DNA of 64,000 nt from Trema orientale. Its lineage: Eukaryota > Streptophyta > Magnoliopsida > Rosales > Cannabaceae. Shown in pieces: positions 46,702-58,587 of the stretch; the first letter of the stretch is position 1; each line of letters begins with the position of its first letter. Under the pieces are notes generated by a model that was not told where the DNA came from, ran no database searches, and worked only from the letters and a program-made list of their open reading frames with translations. Position numbers and translations under genes: made by a program. The stretch is taken from the NCBI GenBank assembly GCA_002914845.1, contig JXTC01000117.1, forward strand, positions 464,483 to 528,482, read 5' to 3'.

Positions 46702-49672
46702 CGAAATAGCTGAATTTTGTGACTTCAAATAAATGTTGTTTTTTCATTTTTTTTTCATTGCATAACACTATATCATGTATCATATATACTCAAAATATAA
46801 ACTAATATATACTAATATATTTGGTGTAAATATAATATAAACAGTCATTCAGCTATTATAAAAGAATCTTTTGGCAAAATGACAATATGAAAAAAAAAAT
46901 TATTAGCAAAATGTAACAAACAGTCGTTGTAATAATTTCTCTTTGTTAAAATTGACATAGGGAAAGACGGAGCCACTCATATTCTACATTGTTTCAGAGA
47001 CTGAAACTGATTAGTTTGTTATTGTTGGAAGTTTATTACCGATAGTACCGCTGAAATTGTGATGTTAAGTCGTATTATGCAATTTATTGTATTATTGTAA
47101 TACAGTAAAATTTTTACGTTGGGTAAATGATATACAATTTAATATACCAAAAGTTTTAGTGTATATATCTATTAGATTGCATTATGTTATTATCTCACTG
47201 CATTCCAAATTCTCCTTCACGCTTCTCTTTCATGAAATTCTTTCCTCATTCTCTCTTTTAACTTTCTCACTCTACAATTTCGCTATTGACTTCCTCTTTC
47301 CTCTCATCTTCCATTCCTTCCTTTGTTCTCTAAATTAAACATAATTAGCTTTCATATATCTTTTTTTTAGGATAATTTTGCTATATCTTATAATACATGT
47401 AATAACCAAACATTTTATTGTACTACGATAATGTAAATAGTGCAACGCAATATGATGCACTTAATACTGTATAATATATTATACCAAATACGGACTAAGA
47501 ATTAGTACGTTATTTTTTCTTTTCATATTATTCTTAAGAATTTCCCACTATTATTATACTAAGACGAATCTAGGACTGGCTTGGGCGTGACTTTGTAGAG
47601 AAGACCATTAAGAAAGTTAAAAAGAAAAGAAAATGCAGACCAAAGTTGGGGGCAGTGGTTGGTCAGACAGACAAAGGAGGTCTTGCCTCCTAATGCTCTT
47701 GACTCGAGAAAGCTTCTTAGTTCTACTTCAGCTAAAACTCCCTTAATTTAGCCATGTATCATTTTTTTTTTTTTTACCAAATGAAAAAATTACTGGACCT
47801 TTACTTCAAAGATATTCCAGAACTGAAGAATTGGTTGGTAAAAACAGGTCTTTTGGTTGATATAACATTCTGGGTTTTGTGTCAGTTGGGACTCTATACT
47901 TTTTCGTTGGGGTAGGCTTCCTTATCACATAGAGTGGGATAGTCTCAATTTACTGCTTTTTCGTAATGGAAGTAATAGTCCCACACCTTTCTTAAATTGT
48001 GAGAAAGAAATGCTGCATAATGGGGTCTTTTAAGTCCTTGACTTGTTAAAGCGAATATATGCTCTTCATCACACTGGAATCTAAAGGCGTTGCTTATTGA
48101 GACCCACAAAAAATTTCACCTGATTTTTTTTGGGTATAGGCAATTTAGCATTGGATTTTCTTTGGTTGAATATGTATGATGATCTTACCAAGACATATTC
48201 TCTTCCTTTCTTTCTTGCTTTACTTTTAATTGTGCTTATCAACACATATGTCATAAAGTTGTTGGTTGCCTATTTATGTCAGATAATCTTGGTTAGCCAC
48301 TTAAAAACAGAATTCATTGTCTCCTGAAGAGCAATGATAAGGGTTCAACTATAAACTACTAGATTAGATAGTTTGTGATGAATTTCATTAGATTGTACAG
48401 TAGGCACATCTCAACCACAATATATGTCTGTCAAATTATATCAAAATTAAATAGTATGCAAATAAAAGTATGAAAACTAAAATGTTTTCCAGAATTTCAT
48501 TACAACTTACGAAGTGTTGTAAGATAATATAAGCACACCAAGAACTACTCACAAGCTCAGTGAGCACTACTTTTCTTCACAAATTCTAATGTGGTAATTT
48601 TCTGAATTAGTTCTTTGAATAAGACAGTAGGATTAATGATTTACTATATTGAATATGAAATTAATACGTCAATTGATACATAGACACTGGTAACCATTTT
48701 GTTTTCGAAAGAATAATGTTGACCAAGGAAAAAACAACAAAAACCCCTGTTTATACACATGACTTATGGTCCACTCTAGCAAACTAATTTAACTTTTGAC
48801 AGGCAAAGGTCTTTGGCCTTGATTATATCGGCTTTAAGAGAGAATTTACGCTTCAGATTCCTTGTAAAAATTAACCTCTACGATTGGTAGACCTAACATG
48901 ACGGCCTAGAATTATTACTATCTCATAATGGAAAATGTGAGTTTATTCTGGTTCACTTCACTTTTGGGGTAAACGGTAGTCAATGTGAACTTTCATCAAA
49001 TTTAAGGGCAAAAGATTGCTTAGCAAGTACCATCACGTTAAAAAATGTAAATTGTTATATGCTCACACTCAACTACAACTAGCTTGGACAATAACAAAAG
49101 CATTGATTACTTTAATGAATTCCCAACCAACATCACCACCTTAGTCAACAAACCATTATCTCGAGAAAAAGATGGAATTTGAAAAGAAAAAGAGAGATTG
49201 ACAAGAAAAGAAAAAGGAAAAGAAAGAACAAAAAAGAAATACCCCATCAGCACCTCCATCTTCCTTGTCTCTTTGCTTTGCCTTGCTTTGCTTTCCATCC
49301 AAGCTCCTTTGTCTCATTTTTCACACTTCTCATCCCACTGATATTTACATTCTAAAGTTCTCTCTTTGTACTTGTTTTCCTGGTCTCCAAACACCCAGAG
49401 AATCTGAAGAATTACTAACCAGTGTCGTGTTCAAAAACAATAGTGATATTTTTTTTTCTAGCTCATAGGAACAAAACCTCTTTTATAACAGTCTAATATA
49501 TTGTTTGAGTTTCATTGTCACAAGAATTTGACATTGTTCTAACACTAATTTCCATTAGCATCCATTGAGTTAGAACTTAAGTATAATTTTTATTCTCATT
49601 TTTATTTTCTCAAAAAATCTAGTTTAGTAGCGTTAGTTTTTAAGTCCCTATAGATGCTTTTTTAGGCCATTA
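46702..49672. other. Spacer and promoter region of the ATL gene
   Basis: No gene recognised between 46702 and about 49200. The 400 bases before 49673 are likely promoter and leader, with pyrimidine-rich CTTTGCTTTCC-like sequence near 49270-49340. No obvious TATA box. Confidence 0.4.
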
Positions 49673-50818
49673 ATGGGGTCTTTAGGAAGCCCAAAAACTT
49701 GGGTACCATACCTTAACAGCAAAGACTGTTCTCAAGGCTTCTGTAGTTTGTACTGCCCACAATGGTGTTACATCATCAACCCTCCTCCACCTCCTTTGGA
49801 TTTCCCAGACGACAACAATTCATCACCAAACTTCTCTCCTCTTGTCGTAGCAGTGATCGGAATTTTGGTCAGTGCTTTCCTTCTAGTGAGCTATTACACC
49901 ATAATCTCCAAGTACTGTGGAAACATGGATCAAACAGGTGGAGGACAAAGAAGAAGGAGCCAAGAAAACGACAACCCAGATGAGGATTTTGAAGAAAATC
50001 ACAGCCCTTCAATCCACGAGCCGTGGCACGTGGCGACCAATGGCTTAGACGAAGCTCTGATCAAATCCATAACTGTCTGCAAGTTCAAGAAAGGAGATGG
50101 GTTGATCGAAGGAACCGATTGCTCTGTTTGTCTCAGCGAGTTTCAAGATGACGAGAACATTAGATTATTGCCCAAATGCAGCCACGCTTTTCATATTCAT
50201 TGCATCGACACTTGGCTCAGATCGCACTCGAACTGCCCTCTGTGTCGCGCGCAAGTTGTTTGTGTAAATGCCTCAACGACGGCAGCGACACAGTTTCCCC
50301 CTTCGACGACGGAAATTTCCTCGAGCAATGAATCAATGGCGGACAACCCTCGTCTGGAAAACGAAAATGGAGTTCTGGGTCGTGATCAGAACTCGGAAAG
50401 AGCATCTGAGGTTGAGGAAACCGAGCACGGTAATGGCGTTTTCGTGCGAAAGACGAGCTCGTTGCGTGCTTTCAGCGACTTGGGGAATAATTTAGAGGAG
50501 AGGCATACGATAATTGATATCGGAGATGAGATCAGACGGTCGATATCGATGGATCATTCGGGTCGCAACCGGGTTTTGATAGCTGATATTCTGAATAATC
50601 ATGGCGGAGAAGAAGAAGAAAAAGATGGTCATATAGAAGAAGAAGAAGAAGAAGAAGAAGAAAGCTCTTTTGGCAAAAATGGGCGAAGAAAAGGGATTCT
50701 GAATTGTGTTAGGAGTCCCGTTGAGATGAAGAGATCTGTTTCGAGTGGTAGATTTTTTCTGGCTAGGCCTGCTGGGACTGGAAGTGGAAGAGGGCGAAAC
50801 TCTGTTATTCCACTCTGA
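49673..50818 (+). CDS. ATL-type RING-H2 E3 ubiquitin ligase
   Basis: Membrane-anchored ubiquitin ligase, 381 residues, intronless as is usual for ATLs. Order of parts: an N-terminal Cys-rich ectodomain (DCSQGFCSLYCPQWCY, about 18-33), a Pro run, one TM helix (about 55-79), a basic patch, the GLD motif (124-126), and a canonical RING-H2. The RING ligands are C150, C153, C169, H171, H174, C177, C188 and C191, with spacing CX2CX15CXHX2HX2CX10CX2C. The W181 E2-contact position is present. The C-terminal half is low-complexity with an acidic Glu run near 321-333 (GAA microsatellite) and ends RNSVIPL. The N-terminus suits the ATL51/52/54 clade (inference). No disruptive features are seen. Confidence 0.94.
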   Translation: MGSLGSPKTWVPYLNSKDCSQGFCSLYCPQWCYIINPPPPPLDFPDDNNSSPNFSPLVVAVIGILVSAFLLVSYYTIISKYCGNMDQTGGGQRRRSQENDNPDEDFEENHSPSIHEPWHVATNGLDEALIKSITVCKFKKGDGLIEGTDCSVCLSEFQDDENIRLLPKCSHAFHIHCIDTWLRSHSNCPLCRAQVVCVNASTTAATQFPPSTTEISSSNESMADNPRLENENGVLGRDQNSERASEVEETEHGNGVFVRKTSSLRAFSDLGNNLEERHTIIDIGDEIRRSISMDHSGRNRVLIADILNNHGGEEEEKDGHIEEEEEEEEESSFGKNGRRKGILNCVRSPVEMKRSVSSGRFFLARPAGTGSGRGRNSVIPL

Positions 50819-51674
50819 AATTTTTTTTTTCTGAAAGAAAAAATAGTGGAAAATGTCGCTGTGACACAGAAATGTTAAGAGATTTGGTTTGAAAAAAAAA
50901 AAAAGAAGGAAAACCATTATATTGTACTTGTTAGTGATTAATATTGCCAGTGATTTGTCACTATGAGAATGAGAATTGTATTCCTTTGTCAATTGATGGA
51001 GGATGATTCAATATTGGCCTTTTGTTTTGATAATTGTTTTTTTTTTTTTGTCTAATTTTTTCTGTTGTAATTTGGTTCTTGCCTTGGTTATCGTTCACAC
51101 TTCTGCTTGTAAATACAAGAAGCCGTACTGGTCTTGGTTCAGTCAATTGTGGGAAGTCTAAAATGGCTTTGTTAATGCACCAATATATTTGTTTTTGTGT
51201 CATGACTCATGTCTATGGAAAGCTTTTTACTTCACCACCGTTTGGTATTTCCCTACAAGTTGTACTATAGTCTATACGCCCCACCTATATTTAGGTTGAT
51301 TTTGTTGTAAACTATGAGTGTATAGTTAAATTTTCATTTTTTTCATTTTTTTTCATTTCGTCAAAAAAAAAAGTTAAATTTTCATTATAATTTATCAAGA
51401 CTATACACTTGATTCTAAATATTCTTTACTCACCACAAAAACCTCAAAGTAATTATCCTCGACTCCGACAATACTAGTGACTGGACTATTTAGTCCTTGT
51501 CCTATATTTGGAGCCACCACAGTCCATTGGATTAAATAGTCCGAGCCTAATTTAAGACTCCTAGAAAGGGATAAAATAAATTTATCTAAAACTTGGGTCA
51601 AAATAAGTCAGGACTAAATAAAATTGAGAGATTCATGCTCAATTCCTCTTCCTCTATTTTCACGTTGCTGCAAC
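50819..51674. other. 3' region of the ATL gene and spacer
   Basis: Downstream of TGA are T and A runs typical of a 3' UTR. No second gene recognised. Confidence 0.35.
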
Positions 51675-53067
51675 TGTTGAGAAATTAAAGTTTCAGTCTT
51701 ACTCACTCTTATTTTGAAGATAACAAATATTTGATTTAGTACTAATGATTTAACTTGAGTGTGTAGTGAAATGACTTTAAAAGTTCTAACTCAAGTTAAT
51801 CAAAGAATCAAGCTTTAAGATGAAAGCATATTGGACTTATTATAATCAAGCTTGAAGATGGACAATCAAGATACAAGATCATGTCTAGATATGGTATATT
51901 TCATGCTTAGTCTTGTATTTGATTTAGTTCATTGCACATAGATTCTCTTTGCATTGGCTCATACTTTCAAAAGAATTTTCTCAGACTTTTAAAAGAATTT
52001 TCAAACTATCTTAAGGATAAAATGGTTATTTTCTTTTAGAAGTTTGAAAATAAATATCATTTTTTAATTTAGCCAAATTCCCTCAAAAAGTCCATTTTTA
52101 CAGATAAAAATATTTGGAAAATAATGGGATTTAAAATATCGATCAAAAAGGAACCAAGGAAACTAAATGATGGTTTATGGTCCTAAAATGGTCGACCACC
52201 ACTACAGCTTTAAATAGAGCCAAGTTTGACGACTTAGAACAAGAGAACACGAACCTACATTGATTCCCAATCAGTTTCTAAGTACAAAGGCTCTCTTTGA
52301 CTTCACTTTAACTTTCAAATCTATTTGAACCAATCTTAGAGTATTTATAGTGCATTGTTATCAAATCTCTAAGCTAAAATTATATTTATTACTTTTGAGA
52401 GGAGAGTTTGTGAGTGAGTTCACTCTTACATTGTAAAACCATTGAGTATGAGGTGAGGTTAGTACCGGAGTCATAAACAATCCGAGTATAAGTGAGGTTG
52501 CAACCGGGGTCTAAACAACCCGATTTAGGTGAGGTTGTCACCGGAGTCTAAACAACCCGTGTGTTGGTAAGATTAGTACTATTGTCCAAACAATCCATAT
52601 AGGTGAGGTTGTTATCGGAGTCAAAACAATCCGAGGTTAGGCGTGATAGAGCCGAAGTCAAGACTATTGTAAAGGCTAGGGTGTGCCTAAGAAGAATTCT
52701 CTCTATTTGTACAAGGATCGGTCAAGCCCATAATCTTGATCCGATAGTGGAAGCTTAAAGCAAGTTGCTGAGGGCCGGGGATGTAGGCAAACTGTCGTGT
52801 TTATCGAACCTCGTAAAAACTGAGTTTGCACTTTCTCTATCCCTATACTCTTTACTTTATTGCAAGCTATTTAATTAAGTGTTTGATATTTAGTGTGCTT
52901 AATATACTTGCTATTATTGCTATATGTTTGGTATTATTCTTGATTTAGCTAAAAAATTTCAAAATAGTGGTCTATAGTTTTAAATAGTTGAAAAGTTTCT
53001 TAAAACATTTTAAAACCTATTTCACCCCCCTCTTGGGTTGTCAATCTTGGGCTAGTAATAGTTAACA
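51675..53067 (+). repeat. 5' LTR of copia element C
   Basis: 1393 bp, TGTTGAG...GTTAACA. A TATA-like TTAAATAG lies at 52210-52217. Five units of a 37-bp tandem repeat lie downstream (52451-52636). It lacks about 140 bp found in the 3' LTR between a GGTCGACCAC site and the TATA-like box. Confidence 0.88.
52451..52636 (+). repeat. Five tandem units of about 37 bp in the LTR
   Basis: Units start GTGAGGTT at about 52453, 52492, 52529, 52567 and 52603. The core is GTCACCGGAGTCTAAACAAC. They lie downstream of the TATA-like box, so probably in transcribed R/U5. The equivalent array is in the 3' LTR at about 56730-56925. Confidence 0.8.
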
Positions 53068-53115
53068 ATTGGTATCAGAGCTTGGTGCTCAAATCTAAAA
53101 AACTTAACTGTCTTG

Positions 53116-54430
53116 AGATGACATACCCAAACAATTTTCAAAGCTTTTCATATGAGGGGTATTCAACTACTAGACCACTATTTTTCAATGAAACCGATTT
53201 TAATTATTGGAAAAGTAGGATGTTTACATATCTACAATCTTTAGATTTTGATTTATGGCATATTGTTAGTAAAGATCGTTTCTTTTTTAAGAAAAAGGTT
53301 GGTGATAAGTTTGTTGATAAGGAAATTGATGAATATGATGTAAATGATAAAATTACTTTTTCAAAGAACGGTAGAGCTATGCATATTTTGATTTGTGGTA
53401 TGGATAGAGATATATTTAATAATATTGAAAGTCACAAATGCTCATGAAATGTGGAATATACTTGAAGTATCGTATCAAAGCACAAATTCTATAAAAGAGA
53501 TAAAAATCAATTTTCTTACACGCCAATATGAATTATTCAAGATGCATAAAGATGAGACGATTGCTCAGATGTTTATTAGATTCACTATTACTGTTAACTC
53601 TCTTAATGCTCTTGGAAAATAGTTCTCTAATATAGATTTGGTGAATAAAGCGCTTAGGAGTCTTCCTAAAGCGTATCTAAGCAAAGTGATAAGGATCTCA
53701 CCAAACTTCCTCTAGAAGAACTCATGGGTTCGCTCATGATACATGAGATCTTGATGAAAGAAAGCAATGAAAGAGATCAAGAAGACAACATGTGCTTCAT
53801 GGCAATAGAAAATGAGGTAAGCTCACTTGAACCTAAAATTGAATTTCATGATAGTGATACAAGTAGTGAGTTTAGTGAAAATGATAGTGATTGTGATTTA
53901 TCATATGATAATTTATTAAGTGATTTCAATGATTTACACAAAAACTATGAAAAACTCATTTTCAAGAATAATGTTATTAAGAAGGAAATTCTTAGTTTGT
54001 CTAAATTGGTTGAAAAGTTTACAAAAGAAAAGGAAGTAAAGTTATCTTGTAGTAATTGTGATGTTTTATCAAAAGAAAACTCTTCCTTAAATGACAAGGT
54101 TTTAGACTTGACTAAAATTGTCCACAAATTTACAAATAGAAAGAAAAATTTTGATATGATGCTTAGTGGGGAAAAATGTATTTTTGACAAATGAGATATT
54201 GAGTATAAATCTTCCATAAAACAAAAATACCTCAAAAATTATTTTGTGACAGCTAGTACAAGCAATACAAAGTATACTTGCACTTATTGTAATCAAGATG
54301 GACACACTAATTTTTCATGCTTTGTGAAGAAAAATACTTATTTTGGTAGAAAACTAGCTTGGGTACAAAAAGAATATAGAACTAACCCCCAAGGACCCAA
54401 AGTCATGTGGGTACCAAAAATCTATATTTG
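53116..54430 (+). pseudogene. Gag of copia element C, broken
   Basis: It starts MTYPNNFQSFSYEGYSTTRP with FNETDFNYWKSRM (UBN2-type gag). A frameshift near 53430 moves the reading to NAHEMWNILEVSYQ; a stop follows LNALGK and another frame resumes near LVNKALRSLPK. From 53724 an acidic region and a coiled coil follow, with SCSNCDVLSKENSSL. The last part has an intact CCHC knuckle, CTYCNQDGHTNFSC, and the phrase TNPQGPKVMWVPK. No pol follows. Confidence 0.85.
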
Positions 54431-55815
54431 AATCTTTGTTGTAGGAACAAGCAAGAAAGTAGTTGCTCCAAGTACTTGACCGATGACTTCACTAAGCTCT
54501 GAATTTTCACAAAGAAATGATGGTGGCATGTGGTATTTGATGAAACTAATGACTCCTCCAAGGAGAAAAGTATAGATAATTTTGTGGTAAATATGGCATT
54601 AAGCTCGAATGATTGGAGCTTAAAGATAAATCAAAGATGATGATTAAGTCTAACCTCAACAAAAAAAAAAAAAAAAGATGAAGAGCTTTTGCAAGTATGC
54701 TTTTTGATAATATCAAAAGGAGGAGAAGAAAGTGCATTGATTAAAACATTGATAAATGTTTTCAAAAATAATTGGTATCTATAAATAATTGGTATTCATA
54801 ATTGATATCTCTCATATATATGAATGATCTTTGCTTACTTTGGTTAGTTACATTTTGATCATAATTCATATATTGAGGGGGAGCATATCTATGATTTGCT
54901 TATGCTAATATTTGTCATTATCATTTTTCTATAAATTTTGATATGCTCTTTATAGTTAGATAGAAATAAAGAAAAATATATTATTTCACTAATGTGCTTA
55001 AATGATTTTAATTTCTCCTATGCTTTACGATTAATTATACTTGGAGAAATATGTTTTCAACAAGTAAAAATTATGCTAGAGCTTTCATGATGTTCAATAA
55101 AATTATTTTCACTTTTATGCTAGAGCTTTCATAATCTTGATTTGATACAACTTCTCTATTTTGAATATGCTATATTTGTCATACTTATTATTAATAGAAG
55201 AAGTTTTGCAAAAATTAAAAAGAATGCTCTTATTTTCACTTTGGCATCATATTGTTGTTCAGTCTTATATTTGATATTGTTATTCTTCTTTTGAAGATTA
55301 TTCAATTCTTGATTCTTCCATATCTCCTTATTGCATAACTTGTCATACTATCTTTCACTATGGGGAGAAAATTATTTGTGTATTACTCTTTCTTATACTT
55401 TTGTCATAAATTCAATTGTAGAGAGTAATATATTGAATTAATATGAGGAGTATCTTATTTCACAGAGATAGATTAATTTTTATGTGATATCTTGTTTGAA
55501 ATTTATTTCTATCTTTTTAATGATGTCAAAAAGGGGAGAAATATGTTGATTTATGAATATTAGGTGTGCATATATTAAGGGGGAGAATTTTGTTTAGCAC
55601 ACACTTTTACATTTTCTCATAATATGCTTATGATGCTTAATTGAGTTAAAAATGGGAAGAAAGTTCATTTTACTTTCTCAAGCATATTTTGAGATGAAGC
55701 TTAAAATATGGTAGGGATTAAGGTAAACTTGTCAAATTTTATATTTTCGTATCCTTATTACATATTTTCTTTTATCTCATAAATCAATATTTGTCATCAT
55801 CAAAAAGAGGGAGAT
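54431..55815 (+). other. Non-coding internal part of copia element C
   Basis: Two polypurine-tract-like GAGGGGGAG or AAGGGGGAG sites occur (about 54876 and 55579) before the true tract. Several short AGAGCTTTCATGATG-like repeats. No pol genes. Confidence 0.6.
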
Positions 55816-57349
55816 TATTGAGAAATTGAGGTTTCAATCTTACTCACTCTTATTTTGAAGATAACAAATATTTGATTTAGTACTAATGATTTAACTTGAG
55901 TGTGTAGTGAAATAGCTTTAAAAGTTCTAACTCAAGTTAATCAAAAAATCAAGCATGAAGATAGATGCATATTAGACTTATTATAATCAAGCTTAAAGAT
56001 GGACAATCAAGATACAAGATCGTGTCTAGATAGGGTATATTTCATACTTAGTCTTGTATTTGATTTAGTTCATTGCACATAGATTTTCTTTGCATTGGCT
56101 CATACTTTCAAAAGAATTTTCTCATACTTTTAAAAGAATTTTCAAACTATCATAAAGATAAAATGGTTATTTTATTTTAGAAGTTCGTAAATAAATATTA
56201 TTTTTTAATTTAGCCAAATTCCCTCAAAAAGTCCATTTTTACTGATAAAAATATTTGAAAAATAATGAGATTTAAAATATCGACCAAAAAGGAACCAAGG
56301 AAACCAAACGATGGTTTATGGTCCTCAAATGGTCGACCACTGGTGGTCGACCACTACAGCACGACCATTTGACCTTTGTAGCTAAACGTCACTATCAAAT
56401 TCTAACGGCTAGTAAAAATAGTCGACCACTTTCCACTTTTTTGGCAGACAGCCAATAACAGTCGAAAACGGCTAGTTTTTTAGGACAACTTTAAATAGAG
56501 CCAAGTTTGACGACTTAGAACAAGAGAACACGAACCTACATTGATTCCCAATCAGTTTCTAAGTACAAAAGCTCTCTTTTACTTCACTTTAACTTTCAAA
56601 TATATTTGAGCCAATCTTATAGCATTTATAGTGCATTGTTCTCAAATCTTCTAAGCCAAAATTGTATTTATTACTTTTGAGAGGAGAGTTTGTAAATGTG
56701 TTCACTCTTACATTATATAACCATGAGTATGAGTTGAGGTTGGCACCGGAGTCATAAACAACCCGAGTATAGGTGAGGTTGCCACCAGAGTCTAAACAAC
56801 CCGATTTAGGTGAGGTTGTCACTGGAGTCTAAACAACCCGTGTGTTGGTGAGATTGGCACCATTGTCCAAATAATCCATATAGATGAGGTTGTCACCGAA
56901 ATCAAAACAATCCGAGGTTAGGCGTGATAAAGCCAGAGTCAAGACTATTGTAAAGGCTAGGGTGTGCCTAAGAAGAATTCACTCCGTTTGTACAAGGGTC
57001 GGTCAAGCCCATAATCTTGATCCGATAGTGGAAGCTCAAAGCAAGTTGCTGAGAGCCAGGAACGTAGGCAAACCATCGTATTTGTCGAACCTCTTAAAAA
57101 CCGAGTTTGTACTTTCTCTATTCCTACACTCTTTACTTTATTGTAAGCTATTTAATTGAGTGTTTGATATTTAGTGTGCTTAATATACTTGCTATTATTG
57201 CTATATGTTTGATATTATTGTTGATTTAGCTAAAAAATTTCAAAATAGAGGTCTATAGTTTTAAATAGTTGAAAAGTTTCTTAAAACGTTTTAAAACCCA
57301 ATTCACCCCTCCTCTTGGGTTGTCAATCTTGGGCTAAAAATAGTTAACA
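55816..57349 (+). repeat. 3' LTR of copia element C
   Basis: 1534 bp. It contains GGTCGACCAC-type palindromes (56331, 56345 and 56420) in the segment that the 5' LTR lacks. The first bases are TATTGAG, altered from TGTTGAG. It is immediately followed by a further primer-binding site (57352-57363). Confidence 0.88.
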
Positions 57350-57700
57350 ATTGGTATCAGAGCTTGGTACTTAAATCAAAAAGACTTAACCATCTTGAGA
57401 TGACATACCCAAACAATTTTCAAAGCCTTTCATATGAGGGGTATTCAACTAAGAGACCATCATTTTTTAATGGAACCGATTTTAATTATTGAAAAAGTAG
57501 GATGCTTACATATCTACAATCATTAGATTTTGATTTATGGTATATTGTTACTAAAGGTCCTTTTATTTTTAGGAAAAAGGTTGGTGATAAGTTTGTTGAT
57601 AAGGAAATTGATGAATATGATGTAAATGATAAAATTGCTTTTCAAAGAACAATAGAGTTATGCATATTTTGATTTGTGGTATGGATAGAGATATATTTAA
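57350..57700 (+). pseudogene. Second, truncated internal region of the element C family
   Basis: Repeats the primer-binding site and the first about 300 bp of gag found after 53068 (TYPNNFQSF, VDKEIDEYDV, ICGMDRDIF), with substitutions and a stop at the YWKS position. Similarity ends near 57700, where a MITE follows. Confidence 0.85.
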
Positions 57701-57705
57701 AGAAT

Positions 57706-57905
57706 GGGCACCAATTCAGTAGGTATTTTCTTTTTTACCTACACATAGGTATCGTTTTGGCAAATTAAAATTTATTATGCATATTTTTTTATATTAAAAA
57801 ATAAGATAGAGAAATAGCATTAATGATGCACGTCTTTTCATGCACATCATTATGATATAACGACTAAAAAGGTAAAAAAGAAAAATACCTACTGAATTAG
57901 CAACT
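57706..57905 (+). mobile_element. MITE family M1 with readable target duplication
   Basis: About 200 bp with ends GGGCACCAATTCAGTAGGTA and the inverse of CTACTGAATTAGCAAC. The flanks share TTAAAGAAT (57697-57705 and 57906-57914), possibly one base longer. A 9-10 bp duplication fits a Mutator-like MITE. Confidence 0.85.
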
Positions 57906-57914
57906 TTAAAGAAT

Positions 57915-58587
57915 ACATAGATATATAAAAATATTTATCTTTTTTAATTTTAGGTGGGGGCTTAAGCTAAGCCCCCATTGGCCCTAATGTGCTTTTGCTG
58001 CTTGTCCTTTGAATGTAATGGTGTAAGGCAACAATAATGAAAATAAAATGGAAATGAATAAATTTTTAGATTGATTACCTAGAAGAATCGTGTAAATTAT
58101 ATTTTGACAAAAAAATTCTTAATTGTCAAATTAGTTTATAAGTGTAGAGAAAACAAATTATTTATAAGAAATTTGTAGGCCTTTTGCAAAAGTACTTTGT
58201 GGCAGTTGAACAGTTAATGTCGATAGTTTTGTCTTCCATCTTGGACTTGGAGGTTATTTCCCATTCTATACGACCGTTTCTCCTAATCCATTTCTAAATT
58301 CTACAATGGAATGTCTTCTAAATGTTTTGGATTTCTTATTGTCTCTTACTGACAAAGAGAAATTTGTTCACCAAATTTATGTTGCTCATCTTGAAGAATC
58401 TTCAACACCACCGAATTAGGTTCTAGTGGGATGGGTACTCTCCACGTACAATTTCAATAAGGATGTGTATTTTTAGAAATCAATGGTAGATCTTTGGAAA
58501 TGGCATCAATATGTCTTGGTCTTAGAAATGGATTCTCATCTATTCTCGTTCCAATTTGACTATATAGGTGATTGGAGGAAAGTGAAT
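57915..58587. other. Spacer
   Basis: No gene recognised. Low-complexity stretches only. Confidence 0.35.

Larger units (their letters stand above)
51675..57349 (+). mobile_element. SIRE-like Ty1/copia element C, gag only
   Basis: LTRs at 51675-53067 and 55816-57349 bracket an internal region with primer-binding site TGGTATCAGAGC (53070-53081) and polypurine tract AAAGAGGGAGATT (about 55803-55815). Only a broken gag is encoded; no protease, integrase or RT is readable. A second internal fragment continues beyond the 3' LTR, so no target duplication flanks the structure. The lineage is inferred from the LTR length and gag motifs. Confidence 0.88.

Noticed and set aside
50492..50992. 166-residue minus-strand frame
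   Set aside because: Shadow of the ATL gene end and 3' homopolymers; Phe- and Lys-run composition is artefactual.
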